9,982 nt of DNA from Bacteroidales bacterium UBA1204 (GTDB taxonomy: Bacteria; Bacteroidota; Bacteroidia; Bacteroidales; F082). The stretch lies in NCBI GenBank assembly GCA_002310075.1, contig DBXU01000040.1, positions 3,502 through 13,483 on the forward strand, given 5' to 3'. The translations under genes were made by a program, and so were the position numbers. Below, in pieces: positions 1 through 6,764 of this stretch. The notes beneath the pieces are model-generated. The model saw only the letters and a list, made by a program, of their open reading frames with translations. It searched no databases and was not told the origin of the DNA. Within the stretch, counting starts at the first letter, position 1; each line of letters opens with the position of its first letter.

Positions 1-7
1 GCCTTGA

Positions 8-26
8 CTCCATTCCCGAAGGGAAT
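8..26. repeat. Short palindromic repeat, copy 1
   Basis: The copy reads CTCCATTCCC, then GAA, then GGGAAT, so it can fold into a small hairpin (ATTCCC/GGGAAT, 3-nt loop). The same CTCCATTCCC-N3-GGGAA core recurs at 165-183 in the same orientation and at 60-78 in the opposite orientation. A further ATTCCC half-site sits at 31-36. Three copies in under 200 bp of non-coding DNA point to a small repeat family rather than chance. Its function is unknown. Confidence 0.55.
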
Positions 27-54
27 CTGTATTCCCAATTGCTGAAAGACCAGT

Positions 55-188
55 GAGAGTTTCCCTGCGGGAATGGAGCTACTTCCACCCGCTCCCAGCG
101 GCGGCTTGTGCCGTTTACGTAACGTATGCGTTACCAGCCGCCGCGGATTACACAACAAACAATTCTCCATTCCCAAAGGGAAACTCTC
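55..188. repeat. Nested palindromic element, about 134 bp
   Basis: The two 24-nt ends (55-78 and 165-188) are inverted repeats of each other with 22 of 24 positions matching. The two mismatches fall in the 3-nt loop, because each end is itself a TTCCC/GGGAA hairpin. Inside lies a perfect 9-bp inverted repeat, GCGGCGGCT (98-106) against AGCCGCCGC (136-144). Within that is a 6-bp pair, GTAACG (119-124) and CGTTAC (129-134), around a TATG loop. No credible ORF is present. The nested symmetry fits a non-autonomous mobile repeat (MITE- or REP-like) or a large structured RNA or terminator of an upstream gene. No target-site duplication was identified. Confidence 0.6.
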
Positions 189-197
189 CTAATTTTT

Positions 198-215
198 TTG
201 GCACATCTTTTGCAC
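198..215 (+). promoter_or_regulatory. Candidate sigma-54 (RpoN) promoter
   Basis: The segment reads TTGGCAC, five bases, then TTGCAC. The invariant GG (200-201) and GC (212-213) are separated by exactly 10 nt, as in the -24/-12 class recognised by RpoN. It would start transcription near 225 and give gene 1 a leader of about 150 nt. No enhancer-binding-protein site was identified, and one motif match in AT-rich DNA can arise by chance. Confidence 0.4.
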
Positions 216-271
216 GAAAACATCATTTGTAAATTAATGCCCCAAAAAAAGACACTTTTTCCAAAAATGAT

Positions 272-279
272 TATATTTG
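272..279 (+). promoter_or_regulatory. Bacteroidota -7 box for gene 1
   Basis: TATATTTG matches the TAnnTTTG -7 consensus of the Bacteroidota primary sigma factor and is followed by GC, as in the promoters of the next two genes. No clear -33 TTTG lies 19-21 nt upstream. The box sits 96 nt before the ATG, close to the 83-86 nt seen for the two paralogues, which supports it as the real promoter. The leader that follows is A/T-rich with no Shine-Dalgarno sequence. Confidence 0.5.
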
Positions 280-374
280 CAGCCCATTTTGCAAGAAACG
301 TTCGACTCAAATCGGGATTAATTTGAAAAAACACAATTTCTAATACTATTAACTAACTATTAAATTTAATTGTC

Positions 375-2408
375 ATGAAGAAAGTTTTATTCGCAACACT
401 CGCATTGGCCGTCACAATGACCGGCTTTGCACAAAGAGCCAGCTATAACTTCAAGGCTGGTAATGACTTGACTGCATCAAGACAGCGTGTCGTTGAAAGA
501 ACCCTTGGTGAAAGCCAAGCTACTGGCATCCAATTCAATAAGCCAGAACAGATGATCAGAGCCAACAGAGAAGGTGAAAACTACGAAGAGTTTACTGCAA
601 TGACCACCAACTATGACTTACAAGGAAACTCAGCTCTCGGCAACCGCATCGTGATGTGGCCTGATGGCTGCGCTTCTTTTACCGCTACATGGGATTTCTC
701 TGGCAACACTAACTACCCCGATCGTGGCACTGGTTATAACTTCTACAGCCCCGAGAATGGCATGGGCGAAGAGCCTGGAGCTCGTCAAGAACCAATGAAG
801 TCAGGTTGGCCGAGCATCGCCAAGTGTGGCGAAGGCGAGCTCCTCGCCTCCCACGCAACAGGCACCAACGTTTACTATCGTCCCACAAAAGGCGAGGGTG
901 AATGGACATTGGTAAAAAACTTCCCCGATGTAACATGGCCTAGAATTGTCACAAGTGGTCCCAATGACCAATATGTCAATATTGTTTTCTCCAGCCAAGA
1001 GAACATCGGTACCCAAGCTGAACCTCATTATCTGAACCACTTGTTCTGGGCTCGTTCTACCGATGGTGGTCAGACATGGACCGAAGCCGAAGAGATTCCG
1101 CAAGATCTTCTCGACAATACTGAAGGTGGTATGTACAACAACATCCTTGGTGCCGATGACTACGTGATGGCCGCCAATGGCAACAACGTCGCCATCCTCT
1201 TTGGTTCCTACACCACTGACCTCTTCTACTTGATTTCCCACGACAACGGTGAAACATGGGAAAAACAAACAGTTTTTGAATTCCCCATTGAAGGTGAGCA
1301 TGGCCATAATTGGGACAACTATCCTGAAGGTTTCGCAGACACCCTCTTCACCTCTGACAACTCACACACTATCGCCATTGACAACCATGGCACCGTCCAT
1401 GTTGCCTTTGCTTTGTTTGCATGGCATCAATCTGACATTGACCACTATCAATATTGGCCTGCATACAACCACGGTATTGTTTATTGGAACTCCAACTACA
1501 CTAATGAGCAAGGAGGACACAATATCCCGAATTATGGCGATTGGAGCCACGATGCCGAGCACGCTGACTGGGTCTGGAATGGCCTCGCCAATACCCTTTG
1601 GTTAGAACGCATTGACTTATTGGCTAAAGAAAACGGCTACCAAAATCTATATTGGACTGGTTACCAGGTGGACGAAGACGGCAACGGAGAATGGGACTAT
1701 ACCAATGATTATGACAATGCCAAATGGCATTACCGCACTTTTGGCTGGGCCACCATGCCCGCCATCTCTGTTGACGACAAGGGCAACATGATCATCGCTT
1801 TCGTCTACAACTCAGACAGCAGAATCTGTTCAGAAACCAACTTCCCCTACAAGAGTGTGTTTGTTTCTGGCAAGGACAGCGCTGGCCAATGGTTCGACAA
1901 TGCCATCAACCTAAGCGAAGGCTTCACGCACCAATATAGCGAGTCCTACAGCCTCTCAGCAAGCCCCGTTGGATACGACAATACCTTCTGGGTAATGTAT
2001 CAAGACGATCTCAAACAAGGCCTTTATCTTGACAAATCAGACGATTATCCGGAAAGCAACGGTGGCGATTTGACCGAGAATTTTGAGAATGCAATGAAAA
2101 TCATCCCTGTCTTAGAAGGATGGGATGGCATCCCCGAGCATGAAGCCATCAACCCGATGACCACCGCCCGCGTGTATCCCAACCCCGCCACCGACATGCT
2201 CAACATCGAAGTGAACGCCTCTCAGGCCTCCGAGATGAACATCAGCGTCTACAACATCATGGGACAAATGGTGATGAACCAGAATGTCAACCTCACCACT
2301 GGCATCAACACCAAGCCCATCAGCATCTCCAATCTGACCAGTGGCGTTTACTTCGTCACCGTCAAGGCCAACGGCTTTGAGAACACCATGAAGTTCATCG
2401 TGAAGTAA
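375..2408 (+). CDS. Secreted Asp-box beta-propeller protein with T9SS sorting domain (paralogue 1)
   Basis: This 677-aa protein begins with a Sec signal peptide (about residues 1-20: basic MKK, a hydrophobic run, then GFAQ). The body resembles a sialidase-type beta-propeller. It carries clear Asp-boxes (S-x-D-x-G-x-T-W) at residues 228-235 and 288-295 and a decayed one at about 498-506. A DRGTG motif at 116-120 is shared with both downstream paralogues. The last 80 residues form a type A T9SS sorting domain: YPNPA from Y601, then a YNIMGQ strand, a SGVYFV strand and a basic KFIVK end. The domain is normally cleaved after export across the outer membrane, leaving the protein on the surface or secreted. 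No F/Y-R-I-P sialidase motif is visible, so hydrolase activity is not supported. It is the most divergent of the three, with longer aromatic-rich loops near residues 350-400. The ligand is unknown. Fold and export route are reasonably sure, function is not. Confidence 0.9.
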   Translation: MKKVLFATLALAVTMTGFAQRASYNFKAGNDLTASRQRVVERTLGESQATGIQFNKPEQMIRANREGENYEEFTAMTTNYDLQGNSALGNRIVMWPDGCASFTATWDFSGNTNYPDRGTGYNFYSPENGMGEEPGARQEPMKSGWPSIAKCGEGELLASHATGTNVYYRPTKGEGEWTLVKNFPDVTWPRIVTSGPNDQYVNIVFSSQENIGTQAEPHYLNHLFWARSTDGGQTWTEAEEIPQDLLDNTEGGMYNNILGADDYVMAANGNNVAILFGSYTTDLFYLISHDNGETWEKQTVFEFPIEGEHGHNWDNYPEGFADTLFTSDNSHTIAIDNHGTVHVAFALFAWHQSDIDHYQYWPAYNHGIVYWNSNYTNEQGGHNIPNYGDWSHDAEHADWVWNGLANTLWLERIDLLAKENGYQNLYWTGYQVDEDGNGEWDYTNDYDNAKWHYRTFGWATMPAISVDDKGNMIIAFVYNSDSRICSETNFPYKSVFVSGKDSAGQWFDNAINLSEGFTHQYSESYSLSASPVGYDNTFWVMYQDDLKQGLYLDKSDDYPESNGGDLTENFENAMKIIPVLEGWDGIPEHEAINPMTTARVYPNPATDMLNIEVNASQASEMNISVYNIMGQMVMNQNVNLTTGINTKPISISNLTSGVYFVTVKANGFENTMKFIVK

Positions 2409-2427
2409 GCTATCACTTGATTCTTTC

Positions 2428-2459
2428 AAAAAAAGGAGGCCTGCGGGTCTCCTTTTTTT
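2428..2459 (+). terminator. Intrinsic terminator of gene 1
   Basis: An 11-bp stem pairs A7-GGAG (2428-2438) with CTCC-T7 (2449-2459). The stem can extend by three more pairs (GCC with GGT, one G-U) to a TGCG tetraloop. The T-run follows the GC-rich stem directly. It starts 19 nt after the stop codon and ends the transcript before the next promoter. Because of the A-run it is symmetric and could also act on the other strand. Confidence 0.9.
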
Positions 2460-2503
2460 GTGCAAAAATTCCCCGAAAATTATGCTCTTTTAAAAAAATT
2501 GGT

Positions 2504-2511
2504 TATTTTTG
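2504..2511 (+). promoter_or_regulatory. Bacteroidota -7 box for gene 2
   Basis: TATTTTTG matches TAnnTTTG. An A-tract (2492-2498) lies just upstream. The same arrangement (TTTAAAAAAA, then about 6-7 nt, then TTATTTTTGCC) precedes gene 3, so two paralogues conserve it. A -33 TTTG at the proper spacing is not evident. Transcription would start near 2516, giving a leader of about 80 nt. Confidence 0.6.
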
Positions 2512-2515
2512 CCTC

Positions 2516-2596
2516 GATTATCCCGCCGAAAAAACGGGGTACTAAAGTAGAAAAACATCATCTAATCAACTTCATTATTAATTAAACTCATTCAAA
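2516..2596 (+). promoter_or_regulatory. Conserved 5' leader of gene 2
   Basis: The untranslated leader aligns with that of gene 3 (4627-4704). Both begin with a short potential hairpin (here CCCG 2522-2525 with CGGG 2535-2538), followed by a shared AAACATCATC block and a shared CATTATTAATTAAA block, and end TCAAAATG. No Shine-Dalgarno is present; A-rich sequence leads straight into the ATG, as is common in Bacteroidota. Similarity outside the coding region suggests either recent duplication or a kept regulatory role. Confidence 0.5.
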
Positions 2597-4528
2597 ATGA
2601 AAAAGTTATTTACTTTAGCAATTGCCCTGTTGGTAGCCTTCGCTGGTTACTCACAGGTAAGACAGACCATTTCGAAGGACTTCAAGGCTGCCTCCATGAA
2701 GAAGGCCGCCAGAATGGAAGCCAGCTTTGAGAACGTCCAAAGCCAGCCCAACATGACCCGCACTGACGGTGAGTTGGACTACACCACCTACGACTGGCAG
2801 TCAAACAGCGGCGCTCGTACCTGGACCATCAACTGGCCCGACGGCAAGGTGAGCTTCGCTTACACCGTCGCCAGTGATGAAAGCTTCAGCGATCGTGGTA
2901 CCGGCATCGGCACCTACGACCCCGTCGCCGACGAATGGATTCCTCTTGGCGGCCGCATCGAAAATGAGAAAACAGGTTTCGGCTCTATCGCACGCTACAA
3001 GGACAACGGCATTGTCGTAGCTGCCCACACCGCCACCGACCTGAAGGTTTTCATTGTGGAAGACAAGGATAACATGACGCCCAACAGTGTCCCTGCTATC
3101 TATAACGCTGGCAAGGATTGGTATTCCCACCCCGCTGTAATGACTTCCGGCCCCAACCGCGACATCATCCATATGGTTGCCGCCGAGTTCTCAGGTGACT
3201 CCGATGGCGATGGCATTACAAACGGTATCAGATACTGGCGTTCGCTCGATGGTGGCCAAACTTGGGACAAACAAGAGTCTGTTCTGCCTTTCCTGACCAT
3301 CGAATATGGCATTGAGCATGGCACTAATAGTTACTACTTCATGGAGACCACTGATGACAACTGCCTAGCTCTCGTCATCAACACCGGCAACACCGACGGT
3401 ATGGTGCTCTACAGCTATGACAATGGTGACACTTGGGAAAGAAAAGTGTATTTCCATGATCCCGCCCCAGGCGTTCTGCTCGACAATTCGTTCGTCTATC
3501 CCCGTTGGACCTCAGCCCAGTGGAATAGCAACAAAGAACTGATGATGGCTTATGAATTCAACTTCAGCGACCACCAAGGCCACTATGGCCCCAGCCTCGG
3601 CGGCGTGGCATTCTGGAGTGAATACATGCCTTACTATGGCGATGGCAGCAGCTTCAACCAGTGGGGTGTTGACCCGACCAACCCAGTGCCTCCTGTTCAA
3701 GGCCAGCCCTTCATCATGGACTCCGCTTACCTGTTCCAAGACATTTATGCCTCTTGGTGGTTATGGAGCGATGCCAGCCATGAAATGTGGCCTGAATACT
3801 TTGGCTATCTGACCACTCTGGATGAAAATGGCAATTGGGAAGATCCGTATACAGCAACTGAATTCAACATTGAAGACCGCGGTTTGCATGGTTCTTATAA
3901 CAGCGGCATTTGCGCTTTCCCTGTGCTCTGCAAAGTGGGCAACAGCGACTATGATTTGGTGACCGTTTGGAGCGCCATGGACGAGAACAACACAGATGGC
4001 AATAATAAGTTTTATTATAAGCTCTTCGCTTCCTACTCTGGCGATGGTGGCATGACATGGAGCACCATGAAACACCTCACCAACGACTTCATGTACCAAT
4101 ACAGCGAATGCGTCTATCCCCAAGCTACCGTGATTGGTAACACCCTCGTGATTGCCGCCCAACTCGATGCCACAGCTGATGCCTATGTCATGAGTGTTGG
4201 CTCAGGTGCCACTGGCCAAGATCTTGAATCAAGTGATTGTTACTATCAAGGCTTCACCTTCGACCTCAACGAGCTCTTCCCGGATGCTGGTGTCAACGTT
4301 CCTGAGAACAACACCGTGAAGATGACCATCTACCCCAACCCCGCCGTTGACCAACTCAACGTCAACCTCAGCCAAGGCGCCGACATCGTGATCTTCAACG
4401 TCATGGGTCAGGCTGTCCGCACTGTGGAAGGCCACGTCGGTGCCAACACCATCGACCTCAGCGGTCTCACCAGCGGCGTCTACTTCGTCAATGCTGGTTC
4501 CAACACCCAGAAGTTCATCGTGAAGTAA
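2597..4528 (+). CDS. Secreted Asp-box beta-propeller protein with T9SS sorting domain (paralogue 2)
   Basis: This 643-aa protein has a signal peptide (about residues 1-20, ending GYSQ) and a propeller-like body with three intact Asp-boxes at residues 216-223, 273-280 and 481-488. The DRGTG motif starts at D99. Segments shared with paralogue 3 but weak or absent in paralogue 1 include YPRWTSA, QPFIMDSAY, FQDIYA, HGSYN and QYSECVYPQA, making these two the closest pair. The type A T9SS sorting domain runs from about residue 577 (YPNPA from Y579) to the C-terminal KFIVK. Export is by Sec to the periplasm and then by T9SS across the outer membrane. No catalytic motif was recognised and the sialidase arginine motif is absent, so a binding or structural role is as likely as an enzymatic one. 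It has its own promoter and terminator. Confidence 0.9.
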   Translation: MKKLFTLAIALLVAFAGYSQVRQTISKDFKAASMKKAARMEASFENVQSQPNMTRTDGELDYTTYDWQSNSGARTWTINWPDGKVSFAYTVASDESFSDRGTGIGTYDPVADEWIPLGGRIENEKTGFGSIARYKDNGIVVAAHTATDLKVFIVEDKDNMTPNSVPAIYNAGKDWYSHPAVMTSGPNRDIIHMVAAEFSGDSDGDGITNGIRYWRSLDGGQTWDKQESVLPFLTIEYGIEHGTNSYYFMETTDDNCLALVINTGNTDGMVLYSYDNGDTWERKVYFHDPAPGVLLDNSFVYPRWTSAQWNSNKELMMAYEFNFSDHQGHYGPSLGGVAFWSEYMPYYGDGSSFNQWGVDPTNPVPPVQGQPFIMDSAYLFQDIYASWWLWSDASHEMWPEYFGYLTTLDENGNWEDPYTATEFNIEDRGLHGSYNSGICAFPVLCKVGNSDYDLVTVWSAMDENNTDGNNKFYYKLFASYSGDGGMTWSTMKHLTNDFMYQYSECVYPQATVIGNTLVIAAQLDATADAYVMSVGSGATGQDLESSDCYYQGFTFDLNELFPDAGVNVPENNTVKMTIYPNPAVDQLNVNLSQGADIVIFNVMGQAVRTVEGHVGANTIDLSGLTSGVYFVNAGSNTQKFIVK

Positions 4529-4549
4529 GCTGATTACTAACACATTAAT

Positions 4550-4579
4550 AAAAAAGGAGACCATTCGGTCTCCTTTTTT
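4550..4579 (+). terminator. Intrinsic terminator of gene 2
   Basis: A perfect stem pairs A6-GGAGACC (4550-4562) with GGTCTCC-T6 (4567-4579) around an ATTC loop. The T-run continues to 4581. It lies 21 nt after the stop codon and separates gene 2 from the promoter of gene 3. Confidence 0.92.
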
Positions 4580-4614
4580 TTATTGGAAAAACATACAATT
4601 TAAAAAAAAGTTAT

Positions 4615-4622
4615 TATTTTTG
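4615..4622 (+). promoter_or_regulatory. Bacteroidota -7 box for gene 3
   Basis: TATTTTTG matches TAnnTTTG and sits 83 nt before the ATG. The upstream A-tract (4602-4609) and the downstream GCC are shared with the gene 2 promoter. No convincing -33 element was found. Confidence 0.6.
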
Positions 4623-4626
4623 CCCC

Positions 4627-4704
4627 AATTATGCCGTAATAACGGGACCTTTAAAACAAAGAAACATCATCAAACAACACATTATTAATTAAAACCCAAT
4701 CAAA
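4627..4704 (+). promoter_or_regulatory. Conserved 5' leader of gene 3
   Basis: The leader aligns with that of gene 2. It has a short hairpin (CCGT 4634-4637 with ACGG 4642-4645, AATA loop) at the same place as the gene 2 hairpin but with a different sequence. The AAACATCATC block (4662-4671) and an ATTATTAATTAAA block before TCAAAATG are retained. No Shine-Dalgarno is present. Confidence 0.5.
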
Positions 4705-6666
4705 ATGAAAAAGGTATTTACACTAGCATTGGCCCTGATGGTAGCCTTCGTCGGTTACTCACAGGTCAAATCATTATCTGTCAAAGACGCCAAGCCGGTT
4801 GCGGCTCAAGAGCGTGTTTACACTGGTACTGAGATCTTCCAACATGTGGGTGCCCAACCCAACATGAACCGCGTCGACCCCGAAAGCGATGCCATGCTCG
4901 ACTACTCGTACTACGACTGGCACACCAACACGGCTGCCAAGAACTGGACGATGAACTTCCCCGATGGCTGCGTCGGCTTTGCCTACACCATGTCGACTGA
5001 CGAAAGCCACAGCGACCGTGGTACCGACATCATCATCTACAACCCTGCCACCGACGAGTGGACCTCCACCGAAGGCAAGATCGAAGACCGCAAGACCGGC
5101 TTCGGTTGTGCTGCCCGCTATGGCGAGAATGGCATCGTTGTGGTTTCGCGTGATGCCAACACCCTCGACTGCAGCATCTACATCATCGAAGACAAGGACA
5201 ACCTGCCTGCATCAGGCACCGTTGCCCCTGCCTACACTTGGACCAAGGATGACAGAAACATCCACTTCCCGACCGTGATGTGCACCGGTCCCGACCACAA
5301 GCACATCCACATCCTCTTCACCGCACTGAACTATACGAATGACGACGGCCAAGTCAACCCATACTACTATTTCCGTTCAATGGACGGTGGCAACACCTGG
5401 GATGAATTCATGACCATCGACTATCTGGGCCGTGACTACTGCCCGCAATACGGCTCCGGTTCCGATGCCTACTTCATTGAGAACAACGGAGGCAACCGCC
5501 TTGAAATCGTGGTGAACACCCGTCGTGGCGACGGCGCCGTGCTGACCTCCGAAGATGAAGGCAACACCTGGACCCGCACCGAATTCTACCACCACCCCGG
5601 CATCGACGTTAACTTCGGCGAAGGACTTGCTTACATGTATCCCCGCTGGACCTCAGCCTTGAGAGACAACAACGGCGTGCTTCACATTGCCTATGAAATT
5701 GGCGGCGGCACCGGTGATGCCACCTCCACCAGCTACTATCCTGGCATTGGCAGTGTTGCCTATTGGAACAGTGAACTGCCTTATGCTGGCGACGGACACG
5801 TCTATGACACTTGGGGTGTCGACCCGAACAACCCGAATCCTCCCGTTCCTGGCCAACCTTTCATCATGGACTCGGCTTACATGTTCCAAGACATCTATGC
5901 CGCTTGGCCACGCTGGAGCGACCAAACCTATGACAACCCTTACAACTTCGGTTACCTGTCGCCCCTCACCCCAGAAGGTGAATTTGAAAGCTGGGACGAA
6001 GCTCAGGAATTCAACATCGAAGACTTCACGCTTCATGGCTCCTACAACGGTGGTATCTGTGAAATGCCCGTCCTGCTGACCACGCCCGCCCAAGACCTTC
6101 TGGTGGCTGTTTGGATGATGATGGACGAGGAAAACGTGGATGGCCTTGGACATTACTTCTTCAAGCTCTTTGCTACAGCCTCAAACAACGGTGGCCAGAC
6201 CTGGATGACGAGAAAGGCCCTCACCAACGCATTTACCTTCCAATATTCAGAATGCGTTTACCCGCAAGCAGCCATTACCAACAACAAGCTCGTCGTCGCC
6301 TGCCAAATGGACGGCACTTCCGGTTCCTTTGTTATCGGAGGCGACGATCCTGACACAGATGGTTCCGACAACTACTATCAAGGCCTTGTCTTCGACCTGA
6401 ACGATTTGTTCGACTACGACGGTGTCGAAGAAGTTGAACCTGCTGTGAAGCCTGCTGCCATGAGCATCTACCCCAACCCCGCTGTTGACCAACTCAATGT
6501 CGTCCTCAGCAACAGCAGCGACATCGTGGTCTACAACATCATGGGCCAGGCTGTCCGCACCGTGGAAGGCCACGTCGGCGTGAACGCCATTGACCTCAAC
6601 GGTCTCACCAGCGGCGTCTACTTCGTCAATGCTGGTTCCAACACCCAAAAGTTCATCGTGAAGTAA
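4705..6666 (+). CDS. Secreted Asp-box beta-propeller protein with T9SS sorting domain (paralogue 3)
   Basis: This 653-aa protein has a signal peptide (about residues 1-20, ending GYSQ) nearly identical to that of paralogue 2. Asp-boxes lie at residues 225-232 and 282-289. A third at 493-500 has Asn in place of the usual Asp (S-N-N-G-G-Q-T-W). The DRGT motif starts at D104. YPRWTSA, QPFIMDSAY, FQDIYA, HGSYN and QYSECVYPQA are shared with paralogue 2 in the same order. The type A T9SS sorting domain runs from about residue 587 (YPNPA from Y589) to KFIVK and differs little from that of paralogue 2. The predicted fate is export by Sec plus T9SS. No sialidase F/Y-R-I-P motif or other catalytic signature was recognised, and the ligand is unknown. 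Confidence 0.9.
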   Translation: MKKVFTLALALMVAFVGYSQVKSLSVKDAKPVAAQERVYTGTEIFQHVGAQPNMNRVDPESDAMLDYSYYDWHTNTAAKNWTMNFPDGCVGFAYTMSTDESHSDRGTDIIIYNPATDEWTSTEGKIEDRKTGFGCAARYGENGIVVVSRDANTLDCSIYIIEDKDNLPASGTVAPAYTWTKDDRNIHFPTVMCTGPDHKHIHILFTALNYTNDDGQVNPYYYFRSMDGGNTWDEFMTIDYLGRDYCPQYGSGSDAYFIENNGGNRLEIVVNTRRGDGAVLTSEDEGNTWTRTEFYHHPGIDVNFGEGLAYMYPRWTSALRDNNGVLHIAYEIGGGTGDATSTSYYPGIGSVAYWNSELPYAGDGHVYDTWGVDPNNPNPPVPGQPFIMDSAYMFQDIYAAWPRWSDQTYDNPYNFGYLSPLTPEGEFESWDEAQEFNIEDFTLHGSYNGGICEMPVLLTTPAQDLLVAVWMMMDEENVDGLGHYFFKLFATASNNGGQTWMTRKALTNAFTFQYSECVYPQAAITNNKLVVACQMDGTSGSFVIGGDDPDTDGSDNYYQGLVFDLNDLFDYDGVEEVEPAVKPAAMSIYPNPAVDQLNVVLSNSSDIVVYNIMGQAVRTVEGHVGVNAIDLNGLTSGVYFVNAGSNTQKFIVK

Positions 6667-6691
6667 GCTAATTACTGTCACATGATCCATA

Positions 6692-6720
6692 AAAAAAGGA
6701 GGCCGTTGGCCTCCTTTTTT
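6692..6720. terminator. Bidirectional terminator between gene 3 and the pdxA-like gene
   Basis: A perfect 13-bp stem pairs A6-GGAGGCC (6692-6704) with GGCCTCC-T6 (6708-6720) around a 3-nt GTT loop. It follows the gene 3 stop codon by 25 nt on the + strand. Read on the - strand it also ends in a T-run and lies 44 nt beyond the stop of the pdxA-like gene, with no other terminator between. It probably ends both converging transcripts. Confidence 0.9.
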
Positions 6721-6736
6721 GTTAACACCGAACTGC

Positions 6737-6759
6737 CGCTTTGCGCGTCACGCAAAGCG
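6737..6759. other. 9-bp hairpin at the 3' end of the pdxA-like transcript
   Basis: CGCTTTGCG (6737-6745) pairs perfectly with CGCAAAGCG (6751-6759) around a 5-nt loop. It starts 5 nt past the stop codon of the pdxA-like gene on the - strand. No T-run follows, so it is not a standard terminator by itself. It could stabilise the 3' end upstream of the shared terminator. Confidence 0.55.
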
Positions 6760-6764
6760 AGTCG

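Noticed and set aside
1..190. CRISPR array
   Set aside because: The repeat copies are in mixed orientation, are only three in number and are unevenly spaced, and no cas gene is present.
126..334. Overlapping short ORFs of 66 and 67 codons on both strands before gene 1
   Set aside because: They lie across the palindromic element and promoter region, have no recognisable domain and no translation signals, and mirror each other on opposite strands.
801..1307. 168-codon ORF on the - strand
   Set aside because: It is antisense to paralogue 1 and is low-complexity (Val- and Gly-rich) as expected for a shadow frame. Similar Val/His/Asp-rich shadows occur opposite all three sorting domains.
375..6666. 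Active sialidases (GH33)
   Set aside because: Asp-boxes are present, but these repeats occur in many non-sialidase propellers. The F/Y-R-I-P arginine motif is not found in any of the three proteins.
375..6666. A single polycistronic operon of the three propeller genes
   Set aside because: A strong intrinsic terminator and a new -7 box lie between each pair, which favours separate transcripts.
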